In this document: positions 1 to 9,755 of the stretch, piece after piece
How positions within the stretch are numbered: position 1 is the first letter of the stretch
How the letters are laid out: the number at the start of each line of letters is the position of its first letter
Assembly (NCBI GenBank): GCA_031555145.1
Contig: JAVBUR010000003.1
Location: 1-54,056, forward strand
Length of the DNA: 54,056 nucleotides
DNA from: JAJDIA01 sp031555145
GTDB taxonomy: Bacteria; Bacteroidota; Bacteroidia; Bacteroidales; Tannerellaceae
Direction of reading: 5' to 3'
Position numbers and translations under genes: made by a program
The notes under the pieces: model-generated
Told to the model about the DNA's origin: nothing
Database searches by the model: none
Seen by the model: the letters and a program-made list of their open reading frames with translations, nothing else

Positions 1-6
1 AAAAAC

Positions 7-861
7 ATGTCAAGAGTTAATTTTGATCAGTTATTAGAAGCCGGTGTACACTTCGGACACTTAAAAAGAAAGTGGAACCCCGCTATGGCTCCTTATATTT
101 TCATGGAGCGCAATGGTATTCATATCATCGATTTATATAAAACAGTTGCTAAAGTAGACGAAGCAGCCGAAGTACTGAAGAACCTGGCTAAACAGGGCAA
201 GAAAGTGCTGTTCGTAGCTACCAAAAAACAAGCAAAACAAGTTGTCGCTGATAAGGCTACTTCCGTAGGAATGCCTTACGTTATCGAGCGTTGGCCGGGC
301 GGTATGTTGACCAACGTCCCGACGATCCGCAAAGCCATCAAAAAGATGAACACGATCGATAAGATGACAAAAGACGGTACATTTGATAATCTGTCCAAGA
401 GAGAAAAACTTCAGATCACCCGCCAACGTGCTAAGTTGGAAAAGACATTAGGTTCAATTGTTGACCTGACCCGTCTGCCTTCCGCTTTGTTCGTAGTGGA
501 CGTTATGAAAGAACACATCGCAGTTCGCGAAGCTAACCGCCTGGGTATCCCCGTATTCGGTATGGTGGACACCAATTCCGACCCGCACAACATCGACTTC
601 GTCATTCCTGCCAACGACGACGCTACCAAATCGGTAGAAGTGATCCTTGGCGCTGTATGCGAAGCTATGAACGAAGGACTGCAGGAACGCAAAGCTGAAA
701 AGATCGACACGGCTGAAGCAGGCGAAGAAGAAGCTCCCCGCAGAGAGCGTCGCGCTAAATCGACAGTGAAGAAAGAACGCACCAAGAGAGAAGACGAAGA
801 AGCATTGAATGCTAACGTTCTTGGGAAAGCTGCGAAAGACTTAGAATTGGACGAAGAATAA
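7..861 (+). CDS. rpsB: 30S ribosomal protein S2
   Basis: Structural protein of the small ribosomal subunit, needed to load S1 and mRNA onto the 30S particle. The whole S2 family domain is visible: N-terminal GVHFGH motif near residues 13-18, the WPGGMLTN segment near residue 97, and the LPSALFVVDV and GIPVFGMVDTNSDP segments in the middle. At 284 residues it is longer than the roughly 240 of Escherichia coli. The extra length is a highly charged Lys/Arg/Glu tail from about residue 225. It lies 26 bp upstream of tsf, the usual rpsB-tsf operon. Only 6 bases precede the start, so its promoter is outside the window. Confidence 0.98.
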   Translation: MSRVNFDQLLEAGVHFGHLKRKWNPAMAPYIFMERNGIHIIDLYKTVAKVDEAAEVLKNLAKQGKKVLFVATKKQAKQVVADKATSVGMPYVIERWPGGMLTNVPTIRKAIKKMNTIDKMTKDGTFDNLSKREKLQITRQRAKLEKTLGSIVDLTRLPSALFVVDVMKEHIAVREANRLGIPVFGMVDTNSDPHNIDFVIPANDDATKSVEVILGAVCEAMNEGLQERKAEKIDTAEAGEEEAPRRERRAKSTVKKERTKREDEEALNANVLGKAAKDLELDEE

Positions 862-887
862 TCACGTAAAAAGAAAGGATATATAAT

Positions 888-1712
888 ATGGCTGTAACAA
901 TGGCTGATATCTCCCACCTGCGCAAAATGAGCGGAGCCGGGATGATGGATTGCAAGAAAGCTTTGGAAGAATCAGATGGTGACTATGAAAAAGCAATGGA
1001 GATCATTCGTAAGAAAGGTCAGGCTGTTGCCGCAAAACGTTCGGACCGCGAAGCGGCTGAAGGTTGCGTGCTGGCTGCCGACAACGGTGACTTCGCTGCT
1101 GTAGTAGCCCTGAAGTGTGAAACAGACTTCGTTGCCAAGAACGGCGAATTTGTTGCCCTGACGCAGCAGATCCTCGACGTGGCAATGAATACAAAACCGG
1201 CTAACCTCGAAGCGTTGCTGGCTGCCCCGTTGGCAGACGGCCGTGCTATCCAGGAACACATCACCGACCGTATCGGTGTAACCGGCGAAAAGATGGAACT
1301 CGGTTTCTATGAATTCGTGAACGGCGCTTCTACGGTTTCTTATATCCACCCGGGTAACAAACTGGCTACTATCGTTGCTTTCAACCAGGTAGTTGAGCGT
1401 TCAACCGGCCGCGACATTGCTATGCAGGTTGCTGCTATGAACCCTGTAGCTGTAAGTGCTGAAGGTGTTTCCCAAAAGACTATCGACCAGGAAATGGAAA
1501 TCGCCCGTGACAAAGCTCGTCAGGCCGGTAAACCGGAAAACCTGCTCGACAAGATCGCTGAAGGCGCTCTCCAGAAGTTCTACAAAGAAAACACACTGTT
1601 GCAACAGGAGTTCGTAAAGGACAACAAACTGACCATCGATCAGTACCTGAAACAGCAGAACAAAGAACTGACAGTCGTTGCTTTCAAACGCATCACACTG
1701 AACGTAGACTAA
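888..1712 (+). CDS. tsf: Translation elongation factor Ts
   Basis: Nucleotide exchange factor that releases GDP from EF-Tu in the cytoplasm. The N-terminal UBA-like domain (LRKMSGAGMMDCKKAL, near residues 10-25) and the TDFVAKN motif that contacts EF-Tu are intact. Its 274 residues fit the family. The start at 888 is preceded by a purine-rich AAGAAAGGA ribosome binding site. A second ATG five codons later (at 900) could also serve, and the alternative does not affect the domain. It is co-transcribed with rpsB and followed by a strong intrinsic terminator. Confidence 0.98.
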   Translation: MAVTMADISHLRKMSGAGMMDCKKALEESDGDYEKAMEIIRKKGQAVAAKRSDREAAEGCVLAADNGDFAAVVALKCETDFVAKNGEFVALTQQILDVAMNTKPANLEALLAAPLADGRAIQEHITDRIGVTGEKMELGFYEFVNGASTVSYIHPGNKLATIVAFNQVVERSTGRDIAMQVAAMNPVAVSAEGVSQKTIDQEMEIARDKARQAGKPENLLDKIAEGALQKFYKENTLLQQEFVKDNKLTIDQYLKQQNKELTVVAFKRITLNVD

Positions 1713-1737
1713 TAAAAGTGTTCATAATAATAAAGAG

Positions 1738-1766
1738 GCCGTCGGAAGTATCCGGCGGCTTTTTTT
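1738..1766 (+). terminator. Intrinsic terminator of rpsB-tsf
   Basis: An 8-bp GC-rich stem (GCCGTCGG / CCGGCGGC, with G-U pairing allowed) and a 6-base loop are followed directly by seven T residues. It sits 25 bp after the tsf stop codon. Confidence 0.88.
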
Positions 1767-1801
1767 ATGGACACATTTTTACGTTTATTAGGGATTATTC
1801 C

Positions 1802-1809
1802 TATATTTG
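1802..1809 (+). promoter_or_regulatory. Candidate -7 box for the regulator gene at 1855
   Basis: TATATTTG matches the Bacteroidota -7 consensus TAnnTTTG and lies 45 bp before the start codon. The expected upstream TTTG is only weakly matched, by a T-rich stretch near 1776-1781. Confidence 0.55.
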
Positions 1810-1854
1810 CATACAAGGAAGAACCATCCATCCAACTAACCAATCGATCTGTTA

Positions 1855-3510
1855 ATGAGAATCCTTTTTTATTCTATCTGTTTTACCCTGCTGGGAACTG
1901 TCTCGTTGTCGGCCGTTAACGAGCAGGATTCATTGTTGCGTGTGCTGGATAAAGTAATAGCAGAACGTACTATTTATGTAAGGATCAGGGAAGAACGGAT
2001 AAATCACTTGAAGCAACAAGCCCGCGAAGTCCGCAATCAACCGGATGAATTATACCGTCTCCAACGTGAATTGTTTAATGAATACAAGGCATACTCATGC
2101 GATTCTGCCATTAGTTGCCTGAATGCAAACCTGAAAATAGCGCGGTTGCTGGACGATCGGGATAAGATACATGAAACATTGATGCTTTTCTCCTACCACA
2201 TGGCTTCGTCGGGTATGTATAAGGAGTCACTGGATATGCTTGATTCCGTTGACCGTGGGCGGTTAAAGGAAGAACAGCTCCCCGCTTACTATTCCGCCCG
2301 TGAGCACCTCTATGGTGAGTTGGCCTTTTATACGCAGGCGAAAGACTTTTCGGACGACTATATGCGGCTTTCCAATATCTACAAAGACTCTTTATTGGCG
2401 GTGATCGATCCGATGTCCGACCTGGCTTTGAATCTCCGTGAAACCATGTGCCGGGATCAAGGAGATATAGAAGGAGCATTAGTGCTGAACGACAAGCGGT
2501 TGAAGCGTACCGTATTCGGAACGCCGGAATATGCCAGTGTGACATTCTTCCGTTCCTTGTCGTATCGTACGGCTGCCGACCGTCATTTGCGGGAGAAATA
2601 CCTGATCTTGTCTTCCTGGTCGGATATCCAGTCGGGGATCAAGGACTATGCGTCGTTGGTCTTACTCGCCTCCATGCTGTATGAAGACGGGGATATCGAC
2701 CGGGCTTATACGTATATCCGTTGCGCCTGGGACGATGTGAACTTTTATAATGCCCAGTTGCGAAGCATGCAGATTGCCGGTATTCTCTCCATCATCGATA
2801 AGACCTACCAGGCAAGCAGTGAGATGCAGAAACAGAAACTCCGCCTCCTGTTGCTGCTGATCAGTATACTGACAGTGCTGTTGATTGGTGCCGTGATCTA
2901 TATCGGTTTGCAGATGAAGCGGCTTTCCACTGCCCGTAACCACTTGCAGGAAGCCAATGGGCAATTGACGCATCTAAACACCGAGCTATCCGAAATGAAC
3001 AGGAAGTTACAGGAAACTAACTTCGACCTGACGGAGTCTAACCAGATCAAGGAGGTTTATATCGGTCAATTCCTGACGTTGTGCTCTACTTATATCGATA
3101 AGCTGGACAACTACCGGAAGCAGGTCAATAAGAAAATCCAGTCGGGCCAGGTGGACGAGCTTTATAAGCAAGCCCGTTCGGAAGCGTTTATGGAAAGCGA
3201 GTTGAAAGAATTCTATACGAACTTTGATACCACCTTCCTGCATCTCTTCCCCGATTTTATCCATGAATTGAACGGCCTGTTGGAAGGAACTAACTACTTT
3301 GTCCATAAGAAAGGCGAACTGCTGTCGACCGAGCTCCGTATCTTTGCCCTGATCCGTTTGGGAATAGACGATAGTTCGCGGATAGCCCATCTGCTTCGCT
3401 ATTCGGTCAACACGATCTACAACTACCGGGCGAAGGTGAAAAACAAGGCACGTTACTCGCGCGACGACTTCGAAAACCAAGTCAAAAAGATCGGATCTTT
3501 GCATAAATAA
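1855..3510 (+). CDS. Membrane-anchored TPR regulator, DUF6377 type, of the adjacent polysaccharide locus
   Basis: Probable inner membrane sensor-regulator of 551 residues. It has an N-terminal signal peptide (about residues 1-20) and a helical TPR-like periplasmic region to about residue 320. A single membrane span follows (about 327-350, rich in Leu/Ile), then a coiled coil (about 360-400) and a C-terminal DNA-binding segment near residues 490-535. That segment reads like a LuxR-type helix-turn-helix (ELRIFALIRLG, then SVNTIYNYRAKVKNKAR). I recognise the architecture as the Bacteroidota DUF6377 family, often encoded beside susC/susD pairs. It lies directly upstream of susC on the same strand, so control of the locus is inferred. 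The ligand is unknown. Confidence 0.8.
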   Translation: MRILFYSICFTLLGTVSLSAVNEQDSLLRVLDKVIAERTIYVRIREERINHLKQQAREVRNQPDELYRLQRELFNEYKAYSCDSAISCLNANLKIARLLDDRDKIHETLMLFSYHMASSGMYKESLDMLDSVDRGRLKEEQLPAYYSAREHLYGELAFYTQAKDFSDDYMRLSNIYKDSLLAVIDPMSDLALNLRETMCRDQGDIEGALVLNDKRLKRTVFGTPEYASVTFFRSLSYRTAADRHLREKYLILSSWSDIQSGIKDYASLVLLASMLYEDGDIDRAYTYIRCAWDDVNFYNAQLRSMQIAGILSIIDKTYQASSEMQKQKLRLLLLLISILTVLLIGAVIYIGLQMKRLSTARNHLQEANGQLTHLNTELSEMNRKLQETNFDLTESNQIKEVYIGQFLTLCSTYIDKLDNYRKQVNKKIQSGQVDELYKQARSEAFMESELKEFYTNFDTTFLHLFPDFIHELNGLLEGTNYFVHKKGELLSTELRIFALIRLGIDDSSRIAHLLRYSVNTIYNYRAKVKNKARYSRDDFENQVKKIGSLHK

Positions 3511-3663
3511 ACACAATTGCCCCACTGAGACTTCATAATTCATCCACTTTAACACATCTCTTTAATTTTGTTAATTAATTGACATTCATCAATTTGCCTG
3601 AATGTCTCCTTTCCTTGCGTCCACTATTTGATTCTCGCGTGGGAATGCAGTTGCTTGTCCGCC

Positions 3664-3671
3664 TACATTTG
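3664..3671 (+). promoter_or_regulatory. Candidate -7 box for the susC operon
   Basis: TACATTTG fits TAnnTTTG and is 35 bp upstream of the susC start, in the 196-bp gap after the regulator. No TTTG is present at the usual spacing of about 19-20 bp, which would suit an activator-dependent promoter. Confidence 0.5.
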
Positions 3672-3706
3672 CCAACATGATTTATTAATCTTAAAAATCA
3701 ATACGA

Positions 3707-6691
3707 ATGAAAATGGACAAAAGGAACTTTTTGTGGCTAAAAGGGAATGCGAAGATCGGCATGACCTTGATGGCGTTGATTTTCTCAGTCAGTGTATTCG
3801 CACAACGGGAAATCACAGTGAGAGGGGTCGTCTTGGATGAGATGAAAGAACCACTTATCGGTGCAAGTGTTCAACAGAAAGGTCAGTTGAACGGAATTGT
3901 AACGGATTTAGATGGTAAATTTTCCTTGCAGGTAGCTCCCACAGATACATTAGTGGTGTCGTACCTGGGTTATGTAAGCAAAAATGTCCCGGTAAAAGGA
4001 CAAACTTCCATTGAAATCATTTTAGGAGAAAACACCGAGTTGATCGACGAAGTAGTCGTGATCGGTTATGGTTCGGTCAAACGGAAAGACGTGACAACAG
4101 CTATCTCCAGCGTTTCGACCAAGGACCTCGACCAGCGTCCGATCCTGTCGGCTGCCCAGGCTATCCAGGGGAAAGCGGCCGGGGTTTCGGTCAGTTCTCC
4201 GAACGGTGCTCCGGGTGCGGGTATGACGATCCGCGTGCGTGGTACGACTTCATTCAATGGTAGCAACGACCCGTTGTATGTGGTCGATGGTGTACCTATG
4301 ACGGACATCTCTTACCTGGCTTCCGACGATATCGAAAGCATGCAGATCCTGAAAGATGCTTCTTCAGCTGCGATCTACGGTTCGCGTGCAGCCAACGGTG
4401 TGATTATGATCACAACGAAATCGGGTGCTAAAGGACAGGCCCGTATTGCATTGAACGCCTACCTGGGGGTAACTGATGTGGTGAAATCGATGACTCCGCT
4501 GAACGTCGCCCAGTATAAAGAACTGATGGACGAGATCGGTATGGTCAAACTACCTGACGGACTGAAAGACGAAACAAACTGGTTCGATGAAACCTACCAG
4601 ACCGGTATGACACAGAACTACCAGCTGTCTGTTTCCAACGGGAACGATAACCTGAAATACTACATCTCCGGTGGGTATACCCGTGAAGAAGGTGTGATCA
4701 AAGTGGCTTTCTACGAACGCTATAACTTCCGTGCCAATATCGAAAACCAGATCCGCAAATGGATCAATATCGGCGCCAATGTGGCTTATTCGGATTATTC
4801 CAGCAACGGTATTATTTCCGGACAAGGCGCTAACCGTGCCGGTGTGGTCCTTTCGGCAATCAATACACCTACTTATGGTAAGATTTGGGATGATAACAAT
4901 CCGGGGCAGTATTATACCAACTTCTATGGCGTGAACGTAACCCATCCGGTAGAAAACATGTCGCGTTCGGAAAATAACCAGGACAATCATAACCGTATGC
5001 TGGCTACCGGTAAGGCTGAGATCACCTTCCTGCCCGAACTGAAGTTCAAGTCAAGCATTACGATGGACCGTCTCTATAAACAAGAAACCCGCTTCCTGGA
5101 TCCGACTAAGACTTCGTATGGACGCAGCCAGCATGGGGAAGCATCGGATAATCGCCAGATAAGCACCGTACTGGTGTTTGATAATATCCTGAACTGGACA
5201 AAGACCGTCAATAGGCACGCCTGGGATGTGATGGCTGGTGCCTCAGGTACTACCTCCACCTGGTCGCAGAGCTACCAGACCGTTTCGCATTTCCGCGATG
5301 CCAGCATCAAGACCCTGAATGCCGGTAATAAAGTTTCTCAGTCAAATGGCACTTCTGCTTCCGAATGGGCGATCATGTCGTACGTAGGCCGTGTGTCTTA
5401 CAACTTCGACAGCAAGTATCTTGTTAGCGTCAATATGCGTGCCGATGGTTCTTCCAAACTGCATCCGGACTATCGTTGGGGTTACTTCCCCTCTGCCTCT
5501 GCCGCCTGGAGAATCTCGGGCGAAGATTTCATGAAGGATATCACCTGGTTGGACGACCTGAAGCTGCGTGCCGGCTGGGGACAAACCGGTAACCAATCAG
5601 GCTTGGGCGACTATGCCTATCTGATGCGCTATTGGATTGGTCGCGAGAACTGGTGGGAGGAAGGAAAAGCCAATGCCGTTCCGAATATCGGCCAGGCCAA
5701 CTTACGTACGAAAGACCTTAAATGGGAAACGACCACACAAACCAACATCGGTATCGACCTGACGGTGTTGAAAAACCGCCTGACCGTTAACATGGACTAC
5801 TACTACAAACGGACATCAGATATGTTGATGAACGTGACACTTCCCGCCGGCCAGGCAGCCAGTTCGATTGCCCGTAACGAAGGCGAGATGACGAACTCCG
5901 GTTTTGAATTCAGCATCGATTCGAAGAATATGCAGGGCAAGTTTGAATGGAATACCAACTTCAATATCTCATTCAATAAGAATAAGCTGACCAAACTCGA
6001 ATTAACAAAGATCTATAACGCCGCCAAGACGAGTGAATCGGTGAATGAATTTGCCGTTCGCAACGAACCGGGCCGTTCACTGGGAGGTTTCTATGGTTAT
6101 ATCAGCGACGGTGTGGATCCCGAAACAGGTGAACTGATGTATCGCGATGTCAACGGCGACGGCGTGCTGTCAACCAGCGACCGTACGTATATCGGCGACC
6201 CGAACGCACTCTTTACCTATGGGATGACCAACTTCTTCTCCTATAAGGGTTTTAGCCTGAACATCATGCTCCAGGGCTCGTATGGCAACGATATCTTCAA
6301 TGCTTCCAAGATGGAAACCGAAGGGATGTACGATGGAAAGAACCAAACAACACAGGTGTTGAAACGCTGGAAGATACCCGGACAGATCACCGACATGCCG
6401 AAGGCCGGATTTGATATGCGTAACTCTTCCTATTATGTGGAAGACGGCAGTTATCTGCGTGTCAAAGACATCTCACTGGCGTATAATGTGAAAGTGCCTG
6501 CGCTGAGAAAGATGGGTATTACCCGCTTGCAGCCTTATTTCACGGCTACGAACCTGTTGACATGGACCAACTATTCCGGTATGGACCCGGAAGTAAACCA
6601 ATGGGGTAACAATGGTGCGATACAGGGTATCGACTGGGGTACCTATCCGCAGACTAAGTCATTCGTATTTGGTGTTAATGTAGAATTTTAA
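3707..6691 (+). CDS. SusC-like TonB-dependent outer membrane glycan transporter
   Basis: Outer membrane barrel that imports oligosaccharides with energy from TonB. In order it has a signal peptide ending VSVFA before Gln33 or so, then a carboxypeptidase-D-like regulatory domain of about 75 residues (ITVRGVVLD through FSLQV). A TonB-box-like segment (EVVVIGYGSVKRKDVT) follows, then the plug (IRVRGTTS, PLYVVDGVP, AIYGSRAANGVI) and a long beta-barrel ending in a terminal Phe (GVNVEF). Its 994 residues are typical. It is 13 bp upstream of a susD-like gene with which it should form a SusCD complex. The Gln after the predicted cleavage site fits N-terminal pyroglutamate formation in this phylum. 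Confidence 0.97.
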   Translation: MKMDKRNFLWLKGNAKIGMTLMALIFSVSVFAQREITVRGVVLDEMKEPLIGASVQQKGQLNGIVTDLDGKFSLQVAPTDTLVVSYLGYVSKNVPVKGQTSIEIILGENTELIDEVVVIGYGSVKRKDVTTAISSVSTKDLDQRPILSAAQAIQGKAAGVSVSSPNGAPGAGMTIRVRGTTSFNGSNDPLYVVDGVPMTDISYLASDDIESMQILKDASSAAIYGSRAANGVIMITTKSGAKGQARIALNAYLGVTDVVKSMTPLNVAQYKELMDEIGMVKLPDGLKDETNWFDETYQTGMTQNYQLSVSNGNDNLKYYISGGYTREEGVIKVAFYERYNFRANIENQIRKWINIGANVAYSDYSSNGIISGQGANRAGVVLSAINTPTYGKIWDDNNPGQYYTNFYGVNVTHPVENMSRSENNQDNHNRMLATGKAEITFLPELKFKSSITMDRLYKQETRFLDPTKTSYGRSQHGEASDNRQISTVLVFDNILNWTKTVNRHAWDVMAGASGTTSTWSQSYQTVSHFRDASIKTLNAGNKVSQSNGTSASEWAIMSYVGRVSYNFDSKYLVSVNMRADGSSKLHPDYRWGYFPSASAAWRISGEDFMKDITWLDDLKLRAGWGQTGNQSGLGDYAYLMRYWIGRENWWEEGKANAVPNIGQANLRTKDLKWETTTQTNIGIDLTVLKNRLTVNMDYYYKRTSDMLMNVTLPAGQAASSIARNEGEMTNSGFEFSIDSKNMQGKFEWNTNFNISFNKNKLTKLELTKIYNAAKTSESVNEFAVRNEPGRSLGGFYGYISDGVDPETGELMYRDVNGDGVLSTSDRTYIGDPNALFTYGMTNFFSYKGFSLNIMLQGSYGNDIFNASKMETEGMYDGKNQTTQVLKRWKIPGQITDMPKAGFDMRNSSYYVEDGSYLRVKDISLAYNVKVPALRKMGITRLQPYFTATNLLTWTNYSGMDPEVNQWGNNGAIQGIDWGTYPQTKSFVFGVNVEF

Positions 6692-6704
6692 ATGAAATAG
6701 AACG

Positions 6705-8219
6705 ATGAAAACGACATATATTAAACTGTTGGTAGTGGGATTGACCCTGTCGATGGCAGGATGCTCACTGGATTATGATCCTGTATCCGAATATTCGGAA
6801 GTCACGGTGGGTGGTACCGAGGAAGACGGTGAAGAGGTGAAGTTTAAAGACAGATCCGAAATGCTGACACAGTATAACGGATTGTACAACCGTATGAAAG
6901 GCAACCAGGAACACTGGTACCTCGACCTTATGATGATCAACGAAGCACATGCCGATAATGCCTATGTAGGTACAACCGGTGCCGAAGTAGTACCCTATGA
7001 AACCAACCTGCTGGATGCCGGCAGTAGTATCCTCGACAGAGACTGGAACCGTTACCTGGCCGATATCGCAGCCGCGAATACGATCATCAATAATATCGAT
7101 GCCGTTCCCGATGCTTCCTTCTCGCAGTCCGAACGCGACCAATGGAAGGCCGAAGCGAAGATCTACCGTGCCATGATCATGTTTGAAATGGCTCGCTTGT
7201 GGGGACAATTCCCGGTGATCACGGTGGATGCAGGTGATATCACTTCCGAAAACATTACGGAAGTATATCCGGCTTACTTCCCGCCGCAGAATACGGCTGA
7301 AGAAGTATATGCACAGATCATACAGGATCTCACCGAAGCCCTCCCGTCGGCTCCGGCTAACAATGCCGCTGATAAGTCCCGTATGTCCAAGTCCGTAGCC
7401 AAGGCGCTGCTGGCAAAGATATATGCTGAAAAGACTGTCCGCGACTATTCGAAAGTGCTTAGCTATTGCAATGAAGTGATTGCCGATGGTTTTTCCCTGG
7501 TGGCCGATTATGAAACGCTGTTCGGTATGAACGAAGCCGGTACGGATTGCCGTGCCCGCAACACGTCTGAATCTATCTTCGAAATCCCTTATCCGGTAGG
7601 TAGTGGTAGCTGGGTGACCTGGATGTTCGGCCGTAACCTGATCAACTGGGACCAGTCGTTTACCTGGGCGAAATGGGTAACCCCTTCACGCGACCTGATC
7701 AAGGCCTACCAGAGCGAAGGCGATGAGATCCGTATGAACCAGTCCATTGTATTCTACAGCTGTACCTGGAGCAACTACTATCCGGCCAACAACTATGCAT
7801 TCATGTATAAGATCCGTTCGGAAGTAAACAGCATCCTGAAACTCCGTCTGGCCGACATCCTGCTCTACAAGGCTGAAGCGCAGATTATGACAGGCGACCT
7901 GGCAGGCGCTGCTTCTACCATCAACCAGATACGTGCCCGTGTGAAACTGCCGGCATTAGACTCTTCGGCCACCGGCTCGAAAGAATCCATGATCAACGCC
8001 CTGTTGAAAGAACGTCGTCTGGAACTGGCCATGGAAGGTACCCGCTGGTATGATCTTTGCCGCCTGGACAAAGTGGAAGAAGTGATGAACGGACTGAATA
8101 GCCGCGATGAAGGCCGCCTGAAACTGGCTCGTCCGTACAATCCGAACTCTTACCTGATGCCGGTTCCGCAGCCCGCATTAGACCAGAATGTGAACCTTGT
8201 TCAGAACCCCGGTTATTAA
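6705..8219 (+). CDS. SusD-like surface glycan-binding lipoprotein (RagB/SusD family)
   Basis: Lipoprotein that caps the SusC barrel and presents glycan to it. The signal peptide ends in a lipobox (LSMAG before Cys20). The family features are a TPR-like helical scaffold, the segment around YRAMIMFEMARLWG near residue 150, and a C-terminal region with the AEAQIMTGDLAGAASTINQIRAR stretch (residue ~390), followed by ERRLELAMEGTRWYDLCR and the usual closing LMPVPQ and QNPGY. Its 504 residues are normal for the family. Substrate specificity cannot be read directly. The adjacent GH30 gene suggests a beta-glucan. Confidence 0.97.
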   Translation: MKTTYIKLLVVGLTLSMAGCSLDYDPVSEYSEVTVGGTEEDGEEVKFKDRSEMLTQYNGLYNRMKGNQEHWYLDLMMINEAHADNAYVGTTGAEVVPYETNLLDAGSSILDRDWNRYLADIAAANTIINNIDAVPDASFSQSERDQWKAEAKIYRAMIMFEMARLWGQFPVITVDAGDITSENITEVYPAYFPPQNTAEEVYAQIIQDLTEALPSAPANNAADKSRMSKSVAKALLAKIYAEKTVRDYSKVLSYCNEVIADGFSLVADYETLFGMNEAGTDCRARNTSESIFEIPYPVGSGSWVTWMFGRNLINWDQSFTWAKWVTPSRDLIKAYQSEGDEIRMNQSIVFYSCTWSNYYPANNYAFMYKIRSEVNSILKLRLADILLYKAEAQIMTGDLAGAASTINQIRARVKLPALDSSATGSKESMINALLKERRLELAMEGTRWYDLCRLDKVEEVMNGLNSRDEGRLKLARPYNPNSYLMPVPQPALDQNVNLVQNPGY

Positions 8220-8227
8220 TTTAGCAT

Positions 8228-9730
8228 ATGATTGACATGACAATAAAAGCATTATTTATATCATTGGCTTGTAGCCCGCTCCTATTTGCCTGTTCTGCAT
8301 GTGGTTCGTCGGACGGACCGGATACGCCGGAGCCGGAAGTGCCCACCGCGAAAGGCGACGTAACCCTGTATGTTACGACGAATAACCGGGCAGAAGACTT
8401 TTCCAAAAAAGCGATTGATTTCAGCGATAAGGTGAATATGTCGCCCAATACGCTCACCCTCGATGCGTCGGTACGCTATCAGGAGATGGATGGCTTTGGC
8501 GCGGCGGTTACCGGGTCAACCTGCTTCAACCTGTTGCAGATGACGCCGGCCGACCGTACGAAGTTCCTCAAGGAAACCTTCTCGGAAACGGAAGGCATGG
8601 GACAGAGTTATATCCGTATTGCCATCGGATGCTCTGACTTCTCCCTGAGCGAATATACCTGCTGCGACACCAAGGGCATCGAAAACTTCGCCTTGCAGAA
8701 TGAGGAAAAGACGTATGTGATTCCCGTCCTGAAAGAAATCCTAGCGATCAACCCGAACGTAAAGATCATGGGTTCTCCCTGGACCTGTCCGCGATGGATG
8801 AAGGTGAAAGACCTGAAGTCGCTCGAACCCTTCAACTCCTGGACAAGCGGACAACTGAACCCGGCCTACTATCAGGACTATGGTACTTACTTTGTGAAAT
8901 GGATTCAGGCGTTTAAAGCAGAAGGTATTGATATCTATTCGATCACCCCGCAGAACGAACCCTTGAACCGTGGCAATTCGGCTTCCCTGTACATGGAATG
9001 GAAGGAAGAACTGGAATTCATCAAGACCAGCCTCGGCCCTCAGATGCAGGCTGCCGGCCTGAAGACAAAGATCTATGCCTTCGACCACAATTATAATTAT
9101 GACAATATCGCTTCGCAGAACGATTATCCGGTTCGGATGTATCAGGATGAAGAAGCCGCTTCGTTCCTGACCGGAGCCGCTTATCATAATTATGGTGGCG
9201 ACAAGTCGGAGTTGCTCGACATCAAGGATCAACGTCCGGATAAGGAACTGGTCTTCACCGAAACATCCATCGGGATGTGGAACGACGGCCGTAACCTGAC
9301 CACCCGCCTGATCGAGGATATGCGCGAAGTAGCCCTGGGTACGGTCAATAACTGGTGTAAGGGTGTGATCGTATGGAACCTGATGCTGGATACCGAACGG
9401 GGTCCGAACCGCGACGGCGGTTGCCAGACCTGTTACGGGGCAGTGGATATCAGTCGTGATGACTATAAGACCATCACGCGTAATTCCCACTATTACATCA
9501 TCGGCCATCTGTCGGCTGTCGTCAAACCGGGCGCCGTACGGATCGGTACGAGCGGATTCAACGAAAGCGGATTTATCTATTCGGCCTTCCTGAACCCTGA
9601 TAATACCTACGCCTGTGTGATCCTGAACAGCACCGATACCGCCAAGCGTATCACCCTGGAAGATGGTACACACCATTTTGCCTACGAAGTACCTGCCAAG
9701 GCAGTCGTCTCGTATCGCTGGAAGAAATAA
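8228..9730 (+). CDS. GH30 family glycoside hydrolase lipoprotein, probable endo-beta-1,6-glucanase
   Basis: Retaining (beta/alpha)8 glycosidase. A lipobox (LLFA before Cys22) indicates surface or periplasmic anchoring. The conserved start of the catalytic domain (QEMDGFGAAVTG, near residue 85) is clear. The general acid/base is Glu244 in TPQNEP, and the nucleophile is Glu345 in VFTETS. The C-terminal beta-sandwich follows. GH30 includes glucosylceramidases, xylanases and beta-1,6-glucanases. The gene order regulator-susC-susD-GH30-lipoprotein resembles the B. thetaiotaomicron beta-1,6-glucan locus, where the GH30_3 enzyme is the endo-acting one, so that activity is inferred. Translation could also start at the ATG at 8237. 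The gene is 8 bp from susD. Confidence 0.92.
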   Translation: MIDMTIKALFISLACSPLLFACSACGSSDGPDTPEPEVPTAKGDVTLYVTTNNRAEDFSKKAIDFSDKVNMSPNTLTLDASVRYQEMDGFGAAVTGSTCFNLLQMTPADRTKFLKETFSETEGMGQSYIRIAIGCSDFSLSEYTCCDTKGIENFALQNEEKTYVIPVLKEILAINPNVKIMGSPWTCPRWMKVKDLKSLEPFNSWTSGQLNPAYYQDYGTYFVKWIQAFKAEGIDIYSITPQNEPLNRGNSASLYMEWKEELEFIKTSLGPQMQAAGLKTKIYAFDHNYNYDNIASQNDYPVRMYQDEEAASFLTGAAYHNYGGDKSELLDIKDQRPDKELVFTETSIGMWNDGRNLTTRLIEDMREVALGTVNNWCKGVIVWNLMLDTERGPNRDGGCQTCYGAVDISRDDYKTITRNSHYYIIGHLSAVVKPGAVRIGTSGFNESGFIYSAFLNPDNTYACVILNSTDTAKRITLEDGTHHFAYEVPAKAVVSYRWKK

Positions 9731-9755
9731 CTACTAATTTAAGCAAGTAATCCAT